Numbered from the stretch's first letter, positions 36,395-44,397 are shown. The stretch: 64,000 bases of DNA from Demequina sp. (GCA_030148645.1 JASBTB010000014.1:22166-86165), one strand, 5' to 3'. Program-made: numbers and translations. The notes: generated from the letters alone by a model not told the origin.

Positions 36395-36901
36395 ATGAGT
36401 GCAAGCCAGCAAGCAGATCAGGTATTAGCCGCAATGGGCCACGCCCAGCGCCTCGCATGGGTCAACGCGATCCTCCACGAGGACGAGCGGATCAGTGAGG
36501 CCATCCTCAACTCATCCCGCGGTCAGGGAGTGGACCCGCACGAAGTGACAGGACGTGCAGACCTCGTAGAGCTCGTGGTCGTGCGCGCCTTCGAGCCGAC
36601 CATCGACCCAGAATCCGGGGCGGTCATTCCTGGACCCACTGCCCACATGACCGACATGGTCACACCGGTCGATCAGGTCGTCATCCAGCCCATCGGGTGG
36701 TGCTTCAACCACTCAGTCTTTGACGCACTTCTCGCTGAAGACATCGAGGATGCCGAGTTTCAGCTGGTTCCGATCAAGACGCTCTGGGTGCCCTCGGGTG
36801 CAATCCTCGTGCAGTTCAGCCTGTGCCACTCCTGCGCTGATCGTCTTGAGGCTCAGTACGGCACGCTCGACTGGAGGCCGATCGGTCATGGCACGGTGTG
36901 A
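36395..36901 (+). CDS. Element protein of unknown function
   Basis: A 168-residue soluble protein, acidic, with alternating helix and strand-like stretches (QADQVLAAMGHAQRLAWVNAIL; HSVFDALLAEDIEDAEFQLVP). AAGGAGAG precedes ATG 36395, an excellent ribosome-binding site. I do not recognise it. Its place between capsid and the Cys/His protein suggests a structural or packaging accessory role, which is only context. Its end overlaps the next gene by 14 nt. Confidence 0.65.
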   Translation: MSASQQADQVLAAMGHAQRLAWVNAILHEDERISEAILNSSRGQGVDPHEVTGRADLVELVVVRAFEPTIDPESGAVIPGPTAHMTDMVTPVDQVVIQPIGWCFNHSVFDALLAEDIEDAEFQLVPIKTLWVPSGAILVQFSLCHSCADRLEAQYGTLDWRPIGHGTV

Positions 36902-37538
36902 GGAAACCGTATCGACACCGAACAGTCCCAACTTTGGGAAGCAGTGTCAACGACTCGCCATGCATGGAACGCAAAGGTGCTTCGTCCACAGTGACCGCAC
37001 CAACCTGCCCGCGAAAGTAGAAATCGGCCGGATCGATCGACCGCGGGTTCAGTGCTCCGCGACCAAGCGCAGCGGGGAGCGGTGTCGAAACTACGCGATT
37101 CATGGCTCGACCGTCTGCACGCGTCACGGAGGGAATCTTCCCGGCGTGAAGAACGCGGCGAGGCAACGGCTGCTCAATCTGGTGAGTCCAGCACTCGCAG
37201 AGCTTCAACGCATCATCGACAGCTCTACGACATCTGATGCGGATCGGCTCAAGGCGATTCAGTTGGTGCTGGACCGCACGGGTTACCACGCACGGACTGA
37301 GCTCACGATTGATGCAGAACTCAAGCCGTGGGAGGCCCTGACTGGCGGTGAGATCGTTCGGGACCTTCCCGACGACCCGAACCTGCCAATCATTGATGCA
37401 GAGGTGGTTTATGACGACGACGAGCCCGAGGACGATGGCACGCCTCGCGCGATCGAACAACTAGCCGACGTCTTGCCGATCTCGGCAGGGCCGAAGCGGT
37501 CCAAGTCGTCAGCTCAACCGCCGCTCCACCTGAGGTAG
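36888..37538 (+). CDS. Protein with two Cys/His motifs, possible small terminase subunit
   Basis: A 216-residue protein. The first 85 residues hold two similar zinc-binding-like units, each Cys...Cys-x(8)-Cys-x(2)-His (KQCQRLAMHGTQRCFVHS and ERCRNYAIHGSTVCTRHGG). These are followed by GVKNAARQRLLNLVSPALAELQRIID, a helical region seen in phage proteins that are often annotated as small terminase subunits, and an acidic tail. The start at ATG 36888 (GGAGG 11 nt upstream) makes it overlap the upstream gene; the ORF-track start would add 56 residues of another frame. A DNA-binding packaging role is plausible but not shown. Confidence 0.55.
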   Translation: MARCEETVSTPNSPNFGKQCQRLAMHGTQRCFVHSDRTNLPAKVEIGRIDRPRVQCSATKRSGERCRNYAIHGSTVCTRHGGNLPGVKNAARQRLLNLVSPALAELQRIIDSSTTSDADRLKAIQLVLDRTGYHARTELTIDAELKPWEALTGGEIVRDLPDDPNLPIIDAEVVYDDDEPEDDGTPRAIEQLADVLPISAGPKRSKSSAQPPLHLR

Positions 37539-37541
37539 CTA

Positions 37542-37579
37542 GCGACGCTGACGGGGACCGCCGGCCCCGTCAGCGTCGC
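37542..37579 (+). terminator. Strong terminator-like hairpin
   Basis: GCGACGCTGACGGGG (37542-37556) pairs with its complement (37565-37579) with an 8-nt loop, then GCAGTTCTCTTT. A 15-bp stem and T-rich follow-up make it the best rho-independent terminator in the element, closing the capsid operon. Confidence 0.75.
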
Positions 37580-37583
37580 GCAG

Positions 37584-37629
37584 TTCTCTTTACACATTCT
37601 GTAGAGAATCTTGAACATCACGCTATAAT
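37584..37629 (+). promoter_or_regulatory. Palindrome and consensus -10 (TATAAT) before the XRE-like gene
   Basis: TTCTCT (37584-37589) and AGAGAA (37603-37608) form a palindrome extended by ACA/TGT inside, and TATAAT lies at 37624-37629. No good -35 is present, so the palindrome may bind an activator or repressor. The 200-nt leader to ATG 37830 contains a long-range pairing CTCCCT..GGGACC with GGTCCC..AGGGAG. Confidence 0.5.
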
Positions 37630-37829
37630 TTTCATGTAAGTCAAATCACTCCCGCTCCCTGTGGGACCTAAGAGAAAGCAACCCGCCAGAATCAACCCCG
37701 ACAGCGACCGGGGTCCCGCAAGGGAGAATGACCGCTCTTCGCAACGACAGGTTCGCGTTCGATGGACATCAGATGCCGGAGGCTCTTTGAGCCCCCACAG
37801 AGGCACGGCGGTGTCTGGAGAACCATCCA

Positions 37830-38111
37830 ATGTCGCGAACCCAGGCGCCAAGGCGCCCAAACAAGTACGGTGTCCAGCCGCTCCGTAAGGAACTAGCACG
37901 CCAGCGCTGGACTGTTGCCGCTGCCGCTCGACAGTTGGGCGTCGAGTATCCGCAGCTCTACAACACGGTCATCGGCCGCATCACGCCCACGATCCACCTC
38001 CGCAACGCGCTACCCACGCTGCTCGATGTGCCGCTGGAGAAGCTCTTCACGGTCGAGGCGCTCAAGGCCAGGCCACGGACGCAACGCGCTCGCCGTAAGG
38101 CTGGTGAGTGA
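37830..38111 (+). CDS. XRE/Cro-like helix-turn-helix protein
   Basis: A 93-residue protein whose middle reads as a lambda-repressor-like helix-turn-helix (RKELARQRWTVAAAARQLGVEYPQLYNTVIG) followed by a linker and basic tail. The CxxN-like recognition helix is short. It most likely controls the replication operon beginning here, and perhaps the palindrome at 37584. Its stop overlaps the next small ORF. Confidence 0.6.
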   Translation: MSRTQAPRRPNKYGVQPLRKELARQRWTVAAAARQLGVEYPQLYNTVIGRITPTIHLRNALPTLLDVPLEKLFTVEALKARPRTQRARRKAGE

Positions 38112-38259
38112 CGTGGCAAACACCGAGCAACCCGAGTGGTTGCGAGAGATGTACCGCGAGGCGGCACGAGAGGCGACCAAGGGCGTCGTTGTGCCTGACT
38201 CCGTCATCGACCGCGCATTCGCTTTCGTACGAGCAACGGAGGCGCGCTGTGACGACTAG
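38104..38259 (+). CDS. Small element protein, 51 residues
   Basis: A GTG-started ORF (38104, or 38113) that overlaps the XRE-like gene and, at its end, the primase start. The helical sequence EWLREMYREAAREATKGV and the coupling on both sides make it a likely real small gene. It is below the ORF-track threshold with this start. Function unknown. Confidence 0.5.
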   Translation: MSDVANTEQPEWLREMYREAAREATKGVVVPDSVIDRAFAFVRATEARCDD

Positions 38260-40219
38260 CGAAAATGACGAGGCCCCCCGCACCGCGGAGGGCCTCACCA
38301 AGGGTGAACAAGCAGATTCAGACGTTTTCGATTATGCACTGGAAATCGCCGTTGCGCGTGGCTGGAAATTGTTTCCTTGCCACTCGATTACGCGCGGCGA
38401 GTGCACGTGCTCGAAGGGTGCGGATTGCCCCCATGCTGGCAAGCACCCGCGGACACTCAACGGCGTGAAGGACGCGTCGGCCGATCAAGAGACCATCGCG
38501 ATGTGGCGCGAGATCTACCCGGATGCCAACTGGGCTCTCGCGTGTGGTGCTGGTTCTGGGGTGATGGTCGTTGACGTTGACCGTCGTGGCGGCATCGACG
38601 GCTTCGACTCGCTCGACTTGCTTGCACTTGAGCGCGGGGGGCTGGAAGCACTCACGGGCGGTGGTGGACTGCACGTCTTCGTGGCGTATGAGGCAGGGTT
38701 CAAGAACCACAATCCCCTGCTGCCGGGCATCGACTTCAAGACAGACGGTGGCTACGTCATCCTGCCGCCGAGTCGTCACAAGAGCGGAAGCTCGTACCAG
38801 TGGCACACCCTCAATGAGCCAGTGTCCGTCTCTCCTGAGCTGCGCGGCTATCTCACACGGCCCAAGGAGCCGGCACTGTCGCGTCAAGGTGCGTCGCTCA
38901 TGGACCCCGTCCCTGAGGGCGGCCGCAATGACGCCCTGATACGGAATCTCGGCATCTGGCGTCGAAAGCTCGATGATGACAGGCCAGCGGTAGAGCACCT
39001 TGCGTGGGGCTGGGGGAGAAGCGTCGGCCTGGATGACCAGGAGATCGCTCGGACCATCGAAAGTGCCTGGCGCTTGCCTCACGTCGACCTGGCGATCTCG
39101 TGGCCTCTGGCGAGCCCTGAGGAAGTCGATCAGTTCGAGCGCATGGTTGGGGAGCGGCTGATAAGGCACCGCGTCGAACGCGAGGCGAAGCAGCGCTTCG
39201 AGATTGAGTCACGCCCTGAGGCTCCTGGCTTCGACGTGGCAACGCTCGGTGAGGTGCTGGCTCGCGCTGATGAGTCAGCCTGGCGGATTGATCGGCTCAT
39301 GCCGGCGGACGCCAGCACGCTCGTCGTCGCCCAGCACAAGACAGGCAAGACGACGCTCATGCTCAACCTGGTGAGGTCACTTCTCACGGGGTCTGCATTC
39401 CTCGGTGAACTAGACGTTGACCCGGTGGAGCAGAAGGTGGCCATGCTCAATCACGAGGTGTCCGGTGGCCAGATCGCACAGTGGGCAGACGAGGCCGGCG
39501 TCCCTCATGACCGATTCCTGCTGGTCAACCTGAGAGACAGGCGCAACCCGTTCGCTCACGCTGACGATCGGGCAGCGCTCGCGGCTCACCTCCGTGACGC
39601 CGGTGTCGAGACGCTCATCGTGGACCCGTTCGGTCGTGCCTTCAGCGGTCAGAACCAGGACAGCGCGTCAGAGGTTGGCGCCTGGCTTGCGACGCTGGAC
39701 GAGTTCGCTCGTGCTGACGTGGGCGCTCGTGACGTGATCCTGACCGCTCACGCTGGCTGGGAGGGGGAGCGCACTCGTGGCTCCACTGCCCTCAATGACT
39801 GGCCTGACGCGATCTGGACCATGACGAAGAACGAGCGCTCAGGGGAGCGCCACTTCAAGGCTGACGGTCGTGACGTGAGTCTCGACAAGTCTCCCCTTGA
39901 GTGGCACGAGGGACGGCAGCTGAAACTGCTTGACGCTGATGCTCGCCGCTCTCAAGCGGTGTTCGTGACGCAGACCCGCATGCAGCAAGAGATTCTTGCG
40001 GTCGTCAAGGAGTCGCCTGGCTGCTCTCGAAGGGGGATTGAGAAGTGCGTGGGTGGTAACTCTGCCCAACTCCGCCAGGCTATCGACTCCCTCGTGAAGC
40101 TCGGATGGATAGAAGACAAGGGCACGAAGGCTGGCTCTCAGTTCTTCGCTGTCGATCGTCCCACCGGATCAGAGGGAATCACTACCCCTACTGACCCTCC
40201 AAAGATGATGTACGGCTGA
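38249..40219 (+). CDS. Bifunctional primase-polymerase with RecA-like ATPase
   Basis: A 656-residue replication protein. The N-terminal prim-pol domain has ARGWKLFPCHS, a Cys-rich insert (GECTCSKGADCPHAGKHP), the acidic pair VMVVDVDRRGG, the GGGGLHVFVAYE box and GYVILPPSRH. From about residue 340 a RecA/AAA ATPase follows, with Walker A AQHKTGKTTLML and Walker B TLIVDPFGRAF. The C-terminus is a winged helix (GCSRRGIEKCVGGNSAQLRQAI). GGAGG lies 7 nt before GTG 38249; the ORF-track start is 47 codons upstream. Such proteins initiate replication of plasmids and satellites, and the iteron region is directly downstream. Confidence 0.85.
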   Translation: MTTSENDEAPRTAEGLTKGEQADSDVFDYALEIAVARGWKLFPCHSITRGECTCSKGADCPHAGKHPRTLNGVKDASADQETIAMWREIYPDANWALACGAGSGVMVVDVDRRGGIDGFDSLDLLALERGGLEALTGGGGLHVFVAYEAGFKNHNPLLPGIDFKTDGGYVILPPSRHKSGSSYQWHTLNEPVSVSPELRGYLTRPKEPALSRQGASLMDPVPEGGRNDALIRNLGIWRRKLDDDRPAVEHLAWGWGRSVGLDDQEIARTIESAWRLPHVDLAISWPLASPEEVDQFERMVGERLIRHRVEREAKQRFEIESRPEAPGFDVATLGEVLARADESAWRIDRLMPADASTLVVAQHKTGKTTLMLNLVRSLLTGSAFLGELDVDPVEQKVAMLNHEVSGGQIAQWADEAGVPHDRFLLVNLRDRRNPFAHADDRAALAAHLRDAGVETLIVDPFGRAFSGQNQDSASEVGAWLATLDEFARADVGARDVILTAHAGWEGERTRGSTALNDWPDAIWTMTKNERSGERHFKADGRDVSLDKSPLEWHEGRQLKLLDADARRSQAVFVTQTRMQQEILAVVKESPGCSRRGIEKCVGGNSAQLRQAIDSLVKLGWIEDKGTKAGSQFFAVDRPTGSEGITTPTDPPKMMYG

Positions 40220-40221
40220 GT

Positions 40222-40332
40222 GCGTCCACCGCGTCCAAGGTGCGTCCAGGAGCCTTGGACGCAGGCTGCACGAAAGCGCGTCCACTGCGTCCACCCCCTT
40301 TAGGGGGGACGCAGGGACGCAGCGTGGGACGC
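40222..40332 (+). repeat. GCGTCC iteron cluster with hairpins: candidate replication origin
   Basis: GCGTCC occurs five times on the plus strand (40222, 40231, 40242, 40278, 40287) and four times on the minus strand (40257, 40307, 40315, 40327) within 111 bp. Two hairpins arise: GCGTCCAAGG/CCTTGGACGC (40231-40240 with 40253-40262) and a TGCGTCC...GGACGCA stem around CCCCTTTAGGGG. Directly after the primase gene, this is what an iteron-type origin would look like. The following 40340-40560 is strikingly G-rich and T-rich on the plus strand and shows no gene. Confidence 0.6.
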
Positions 40333-40635
40333 ACTTGGCTTGGTGGCGGGGGTTGGGGGTGTGACTGGTGGGGACCTGGGAGGGGGTGTGAGCGTGGTCG
40401 GCTGGCTGGGGGTGACCTGCAGGGGTCAACGGGACCTGCACGCATCCGCAGGTCGGCTCCGTTTCGCTGGCACACATCCAGGAGCCGCACGGTCTCCTGT
40501 GGGCTCACGGGAGGCTTCCAGAGGCTAGTTACCAGGGCCTGAGCGTTTCGTGAGTCCTGTGGAGCCCGTATGGCTCCGCAGCTACTCCTAGAGGATCGGT
40601 GTCATAACGGCCGAAATCGCGACACTGTTGATCGC

Positions 40636-41304
40636 ATGGAAGCGGTGATCTACCTGCGGGTATCAACACAGGGCCAAGCGGTCGATGGGTACGGCCTTGA
40701 CGTCCAAGAGCAGGCATGTAGGGCATACAGCGAGTCGAGCGGGTTCAGCGTCGCCGAGGTGTTCAGGGACGAGGCGGTATCTGGCACGCTGCCTGCCCAT
40801 GAGCGGCCTGGTCTGATGGATGCGCTCGGCATGTTGAAGGACGGGGACGCAGACGTGCTGATCGTTGCCCGCCTGGACCGGCTCGCGCGCCAGCTCACCA
40901 CGCAGGAGGTCATCCTCGCCGAGGTGTGGAAGGACGGTGCAGAGGTCCACACTGCTGAAAGCGGGAAGGTCTTCAGGGACGACCCAGACGACCCGATGCG
41001 AACTGCCATGCGCCAGATGGCCGGCGTCTTCGCCGAGTTGGACCGTGCCATGACGGTCAAGCGCCTGCGTGACGGTAGGCGCGCGAAGGAGGCAAAGGGT
41101 GGGAAGGCAAATGGAAGCTACCCGTATGGCTTCGCCAAGGAGGGACCGATCCCTGCTGAGCTGGAGGTCATGCGCGACGCCGCTGCCCAGAAACGTAAGG
41201 GACGCTCCTGGGAAGCGATCGCCGCAGACCTCAACGCGCGTCAGATCACGCAGCGCAACGGGAAGCCGTGGACGCGGCAGAACCTCGCGAGGGTGATGAG
41301 GTAG
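40636..41304 (+). CDS. Small serine recombinase
   Basis: A 222-residue protein with a resolvase-type catalytic domain (AVIYLRVSTQGQ with the active Ser, VARLDRLARQ) and a short DNA-binding recombinase region (GSYPYGFAKEG, WEAIAADLNARQITQRNGKPWT). It lacks the long coiled coil and zinc ribbon of large integrases, so it may resolve multimers, act in replication or regulate excision. ATG 40636 gives the canonical N-terminus; the ORF-track start is 22 codons upstream. No clear ribosome-binding site is seen. Confidence 0.82.
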   Translation: MEAVIYLRVSTQGQAVDGYGLDVQEQACRAYSESSGFSVAEVFRDEAVSGTLPAHERPGLMDALGMLKDGDADVLIVARLDRLARQLTTQEVILAEVWKDGAEVHTAESGKVFRDDPDDPMRTAMRQMAGVFAELDRAMTVKRLRDGRRAKEAKGGKANGSYPYGFAKEGPIPAELEVMRDAAAQKRKGRSWEAIAADLNARQITQRNGKPWTRQNLARVMR

Positions 41305-41306
41305 TG

Positions 41307-41753
41307 CTAGACGGCGTCTGGGCGGATGTCCATCCCGCCTGCCTCCGCCTGAGTGAGGGAACCCGATCCGAGTTCGTTGCCCTCTGAGTCCTCGAAGACC
41401 CAACGAACCACGTGCGGTTCCTCGATGAGGGTGGCCATGTCTGCGACCATCCGGCCAGGAGCATTGGCGCGCAGGCGATCATCGAACGCCTGGTTGACCA
41501 TACGAGGGTTGCCCCCGTCGATGCGGTTGTAGTCCCACCAGTCCAGCGTCTTGCGGAGTGCTGCGACCTGCTCCGGTGCGGGGTTGTCGAAGTCATCGTT
41601 GGCGAGCTTCAGCGCCAGCCGGCGGAGCCTCTCGGCGCTCGCGACCTGGAGTTCACCCGCTGGCGTGAAGTGGTGGGCACCGTTGAGGTGTGGCTGCATT
41701 GGCGCCTGTCGCATCTGGCCGTTGGCTGGTGCGTTGATGTCGTTCTCTTCCAT
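41307..41753 (-). CDS. Element protein of unknown function (minus strand)
   Basis: A 148-residue soluble protein with AGGAGGAAGAC before ATG 41753, a very good ribosome-binding site. It has a helical core (ASAERLRRLALKLANDDFDNPAPEQVAALRKTLDWWDYNRI) and a C-terminal part WVFEDSEGNELGSGSLTQ. I do not recognise it. It is convergent with the small recombinase (3-bp gap) and divergent from the HNH gene. Confidence 0.65.
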   Translation of the reverse strand: MEENDINAPANGQMRQAPMQPHLNGAHHFTPAGELQVASAERLRRLALKLANDDFDNPAPEQVAALRKTLDWWDYNRIDGGNPRMVNQAFDDRLRANAPGRMVADMATLIEEPHVVRWVFEDSEGNELGSGSLTQAEAGGMDIRPDAV

Positions 41754-41955
41754 GTCTTCCTCCTACTACGTTGCGGAGCAGTGCCAGGAAGTGGCCGACG
41801 TCAGGTTCATTGGACAGCAAGAGACGCCGGCCAGGTTTGTCATCCTGGCACAGCGCCTCTATTAGGACCTGCGCCCGGGATGCAGCGGCCATTGGCCGGG
41901 TCTCAACAGACGACGCAGGGTTGCCGTCCCAAGTGACGTTACATGAGACGAGGAA

Positions 41956-41982
41956 GGGGAGCAAGGGGAGCAAGGGGAGCAA
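41956..41982 (+). repeat. Three tandem copies of GGGGAGCAA
   Basis: Perfect 9-bp tandem repeats (41956-41964, 41965-41973, 41974-41982) lie in the 275-bp gap before the HNH gene (41754-42028). Being a multiple of three, they code GSKGSKGSK in the ORF-track frame, but that part is probably untranslated. The gap otherwise holds a short GCCAGG/CCTGGC hairpin. Confidence 0.7.
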
Positions 41983-42028
41983 GACTCGGCCAGGCCTCCA
42001 GCGTGGCGCACTCGCCACGTCTACAGAC

Positions 42029-43252
42029 ATGAATAGCCTGGTCTCGACCGGCGGCTCTGTCGGACAGGGGAAGGTGAGGCCCGCTTTGCATATCGGGTTC
42101 CAGCGATCGGGTGGTCGCGGCGAGTACGAGGTCGTCGGTAGCCACTCGGGCTACACGGCGATCAGCCTTGAGGGCTGGCGGTTCTTCCTGCGCTGGCCCG
42201 ACGGCATCGTTCGCGAGACTGGGCTTGAACTCGAGCCGGCCGACAGTGGCAAACCCCGACTCCGCTCCACGTGGTCACCCCAATTCCAGATCGGCCGCAT
42301 GGTCGCTGCAATGCTGCTCCTTCCTGACCCGCGCCGTGAGTACGCCCAAACGAACGACTCGTTGCCAGTCGCCCGTGCAAAGGGCTACGTGCTGTCGCGC
42401 ATCGGGTTCGGTCCTGACACCGAGTTCACCGGCGTGACGGACCAGGTCACTATCGATGCGTCGTTTGTGACGCTCGCGAACCGAGCAGGTGACGACTCGA
42501 TCGGTATCGCGCAGCGGTGGTTCAGGGTCCAAGGGGTTTACAACGCGGTGCACCTCCTGCCTCCGTCACTCGCTTCACTCGTCACCGAGCATCGCGACTA
42601 CCTGGCATCTGGAAGGCCGATCAAGGCAGACCTCACGAGCATCGTCGCGTCCCTGATCAAGGAGCTGGCCGGTACTGTCGGCACGACCTTCGACGGCGAC
42701 CCGCTGCCGATGCTCGAACAGATGCTCAACTTGCAGGTGTTCGCGACACCCAATCTCCCGCCGCCGGACGAAATCGGCGAGGAGGACCCAGAGATTGCGG
42801 TGAGGGCCGCGTCCGAGTACCGCATGGCGAAGACGCGCGGTCCGGGCGCTGTGACGTTCCGCAAGGACGTGCGTGCGGCGTATAACCACCGGTGCCTTTT
42901 CTGTGGCGGGCGCTTTGGCGACATCCCCGACGTCGTGTCTGGTGTGGATGCCGCCCACATCCTGGCTTGGAGCAAGTACAACCTGGACGTCGTCATCAAT
43001 GGGCTCAGCCTGTGCAAACTTCACCACTGGGCTTTTGACGCAGCGCTAATCCTGCCCGTCTACAAGGGCGGCGACCTCTATGTGTCTTTCACCGAACTGA
43101 CCGTCCCGATGGACCAGCACTCGAAGGGCCTGCTGGGCATCGATGGCGCACCAGTGGACCCCGTGTTCCTGCCCGCGTCGAAGGCCCAGTGGCCGAGCGA
43201 AAAGTACCTCGAGCACCTCTACGCGGACTTGGCCATCTCGTTCACAGCCTGA
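42029..43252 (+). CDS. HNH endonuclease, probable restriction enzyme
   Basis: A 407-residue protein with an N-terminal region of unknown fold and a C-terminal HNH domain: CLFCGGRFGD, VDAAHILAWSKYN, NGLSLCKLHHWAFD, a pattern of the HNH_2 type common in restriction enzymes. The neighbouring m5C methyltransferase, convergent and overlapping by 34 bp, makes a type II restriction-modification pair likely. ATG 42029 is chosen; the longer ORF adds 86 residues of repeat-derived low-complexity sequence. Site specificity cannot be read. Confidence 0.75.
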   Translation: MNSLVSTGGSVGQGKVRPALHIGFQRSGGRGEYEVVGSHSGYTAISLEGWRFFLRWPDGIVRETGLELEPADSGKPRLRSTWSPQFQIGRMVAAMLLLPDPRREYAQTNDSLPVARAKGYVLSRIGFGPDTEFTGVTDQVTIDASFVTLANRAGDDSIGIAQRWFRVQGVYNAVHLLPPSLASLVTEHRDYLASGRPIKADLTSIVASLIKELAGTVGTTFDGDPLPMLEQMLNLQVFATPNLPPPDEIGEEDPEIAVRAASEYRMAKTRGPGAVTFRKDVRAAYNHRCLFCGGRFGDIPDVVSGVDAAHILAWSKYNLDVVINGLSLCKLHHWAFDAALILPVYKGGDLYVSFTELTVPMDQHSKGLLGIDGAPVDPVFLPASKAQWPSEKYLEHLYADLAISFTA

Positions 43253-44256
43253 TCCTCGATCTGGTCCGCGAGGTCCGCGAACTGGGCGACGAGGCGCTCG
43301 CCGATCCACTGGACGACGGGTACAGATACCGCGTTGCCACATGCGTGATAGCGGGCAGAATCGAGAGTATCGACGTTCGTAATTTCCTTGATCGGAAGAG
43401 TCCAGCCATCAGGGAATCCTTGGAGACGTTCCGCTTCTAAGGGCGTCAAGCGGCGGACCTGCCCCTCTGGATACGACACATAGTTTCGAGACCAGTCGGT
43501 ACCCGTGTGGCGCGCTGACTCGGCATAGAGGCAGTGGGCCAGCTTCTTCACGAATCCTTGCTCAGGATTTCCAACGCTGATCGCAAAGGGGGAAACAGGT
43601 TTCGTCCCATTCGGTCGGCTCTTCTCAGAATCCCTGTCGCCGCATTCGGGCTCAAAAAGTACCGACGCGGCGGCCTCTGCTCCTCCAAGAGCTCCGACAA
43701 TGAAGACTCGACTTCGGCTTTGGGGGACGCCGAAGTGTCGACTGTCAAGTACTCGCCACGCGACGCCATACCCGAGGTCGGCCAGCGTCCGAACGATGAC
43801 TCCGAAATCTCGTCCATCGTGGGAAGAGAGGAGTGCCGCAACGTTTTCGAGGACGACAATTTTGGGGAGACGCGCTTCAATGAGTCGAGCAAAGTCGTAG
43901 AAGAGTCCTGATTGGCTTCCTCGGAGCCCACTGCGTGGACCCATTCGGGCGAGGCTGACGTCTTGACAGGGGAAGCCTCCGACCCAGATTTCCGCTTCGG
44001 GGATGTCATCAGCGTTTACCTCCGTGATGTCTTCGACTCGTGGAACATCGGGCCAGTGCTTCGCCAGGATGTCGAGGCAGAAGTCCTTCTTCTCGCACTG
44101 CCAGACGGTCTCCATACCAGCATTCTCGAAACCGAGATCGAACCCGCCAATGCCAGCGAAGAAACTCGCGACGCGCAGGCGGGAGGGTCCTGGGTTTGTC
44201 TTGATCGCACGCACGACCTTGCGCTTGCCGTCGCGCGCAGGTTGTTCGACACTCAC
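43219..44256 (-). CDS. C5-cytosine DNA methyltransferase
   Basis: A 345-residue m5C methyltransferase. Motif I is RVASFFAGIGGFDLGFENAG, motif IV is WVGGFPCQDVSLAR with the catalytic Cys, motif VI is VVLENVAALL, motif VIII QSRSRVFIVG, and motifs IX-X RLTPLEAERLQGFPDGW and CGNAVSVPV. The variable region between VIII and IX is about 80 residues. GTG 44256 with GGAGG 8 nt upstream is the better start; GTG 44277 adds seven residues. It protects the element and host from the HNH nuclease. A LexA box lies about 165 bp upstream. Confidence 0.88.
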   Translation of the reverse strand: MSVEQPARDGKRKVVRAIKTNPGPSRLRVASFFAGIGGFDLGFENAGMETVWQCEKKDFCLDILAKHWPDVPRVEDITEVNADDIPEAEIWVGGFPCQDVSLARMGPRSGLRGSQSGLFYDFARLIEARLPKIVVLENVAALLSSHDGRDFGVIVRTLADLGYGVAWRVLDSRHFGVPQSRSRVFIVGALGGAEAAASVLFEPECGDRDSEKSRPNGTKPVSPFAISVGNPEQGFVKKLAHCLYAESARHTGTDWSRNYVSYPEGQVRRLTPLEAERLQGFPDGWTLPIKEITNVDTLDSARYHACGNAVSVPVVQWIGERLVAQFADLADQIEDQAVNEMAKSA

Positions 44257-44397
44257 CTCGCGGGCCTCCGTGAGCACAATCGACCATCCTTACATGTAGC
44301 GAAGACACCTCGCGGGTGTCCGATCTCAACCTTATGCGTACGGCTTCGGGGTCCTGCGCGCGGCACGCCCGCGCCGCTCCATTCTCCGACACTGCCC

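Noticed and set aside
37726-37788. 20-codon ORF in the leader of the XRE-like gene
   Set aside because: The AGGGAG site is too close to the ATG and no conservation can be judged.
41771-42028. N-terminal extension of the HNH protein with GSKGSKGSK
   Set aside because: It comes from the 9-bp tandem repeat and adjoining non-coding DNA; ATG 42029 begins a more protein-like sequence.
44009-44392. 127-codon minus-strand ORF beginning GTG 44392 near the LexA box
   Set aside because: Mostly overlaps the methyltransferase in another frame, with no domain and no ribosome-binding site.
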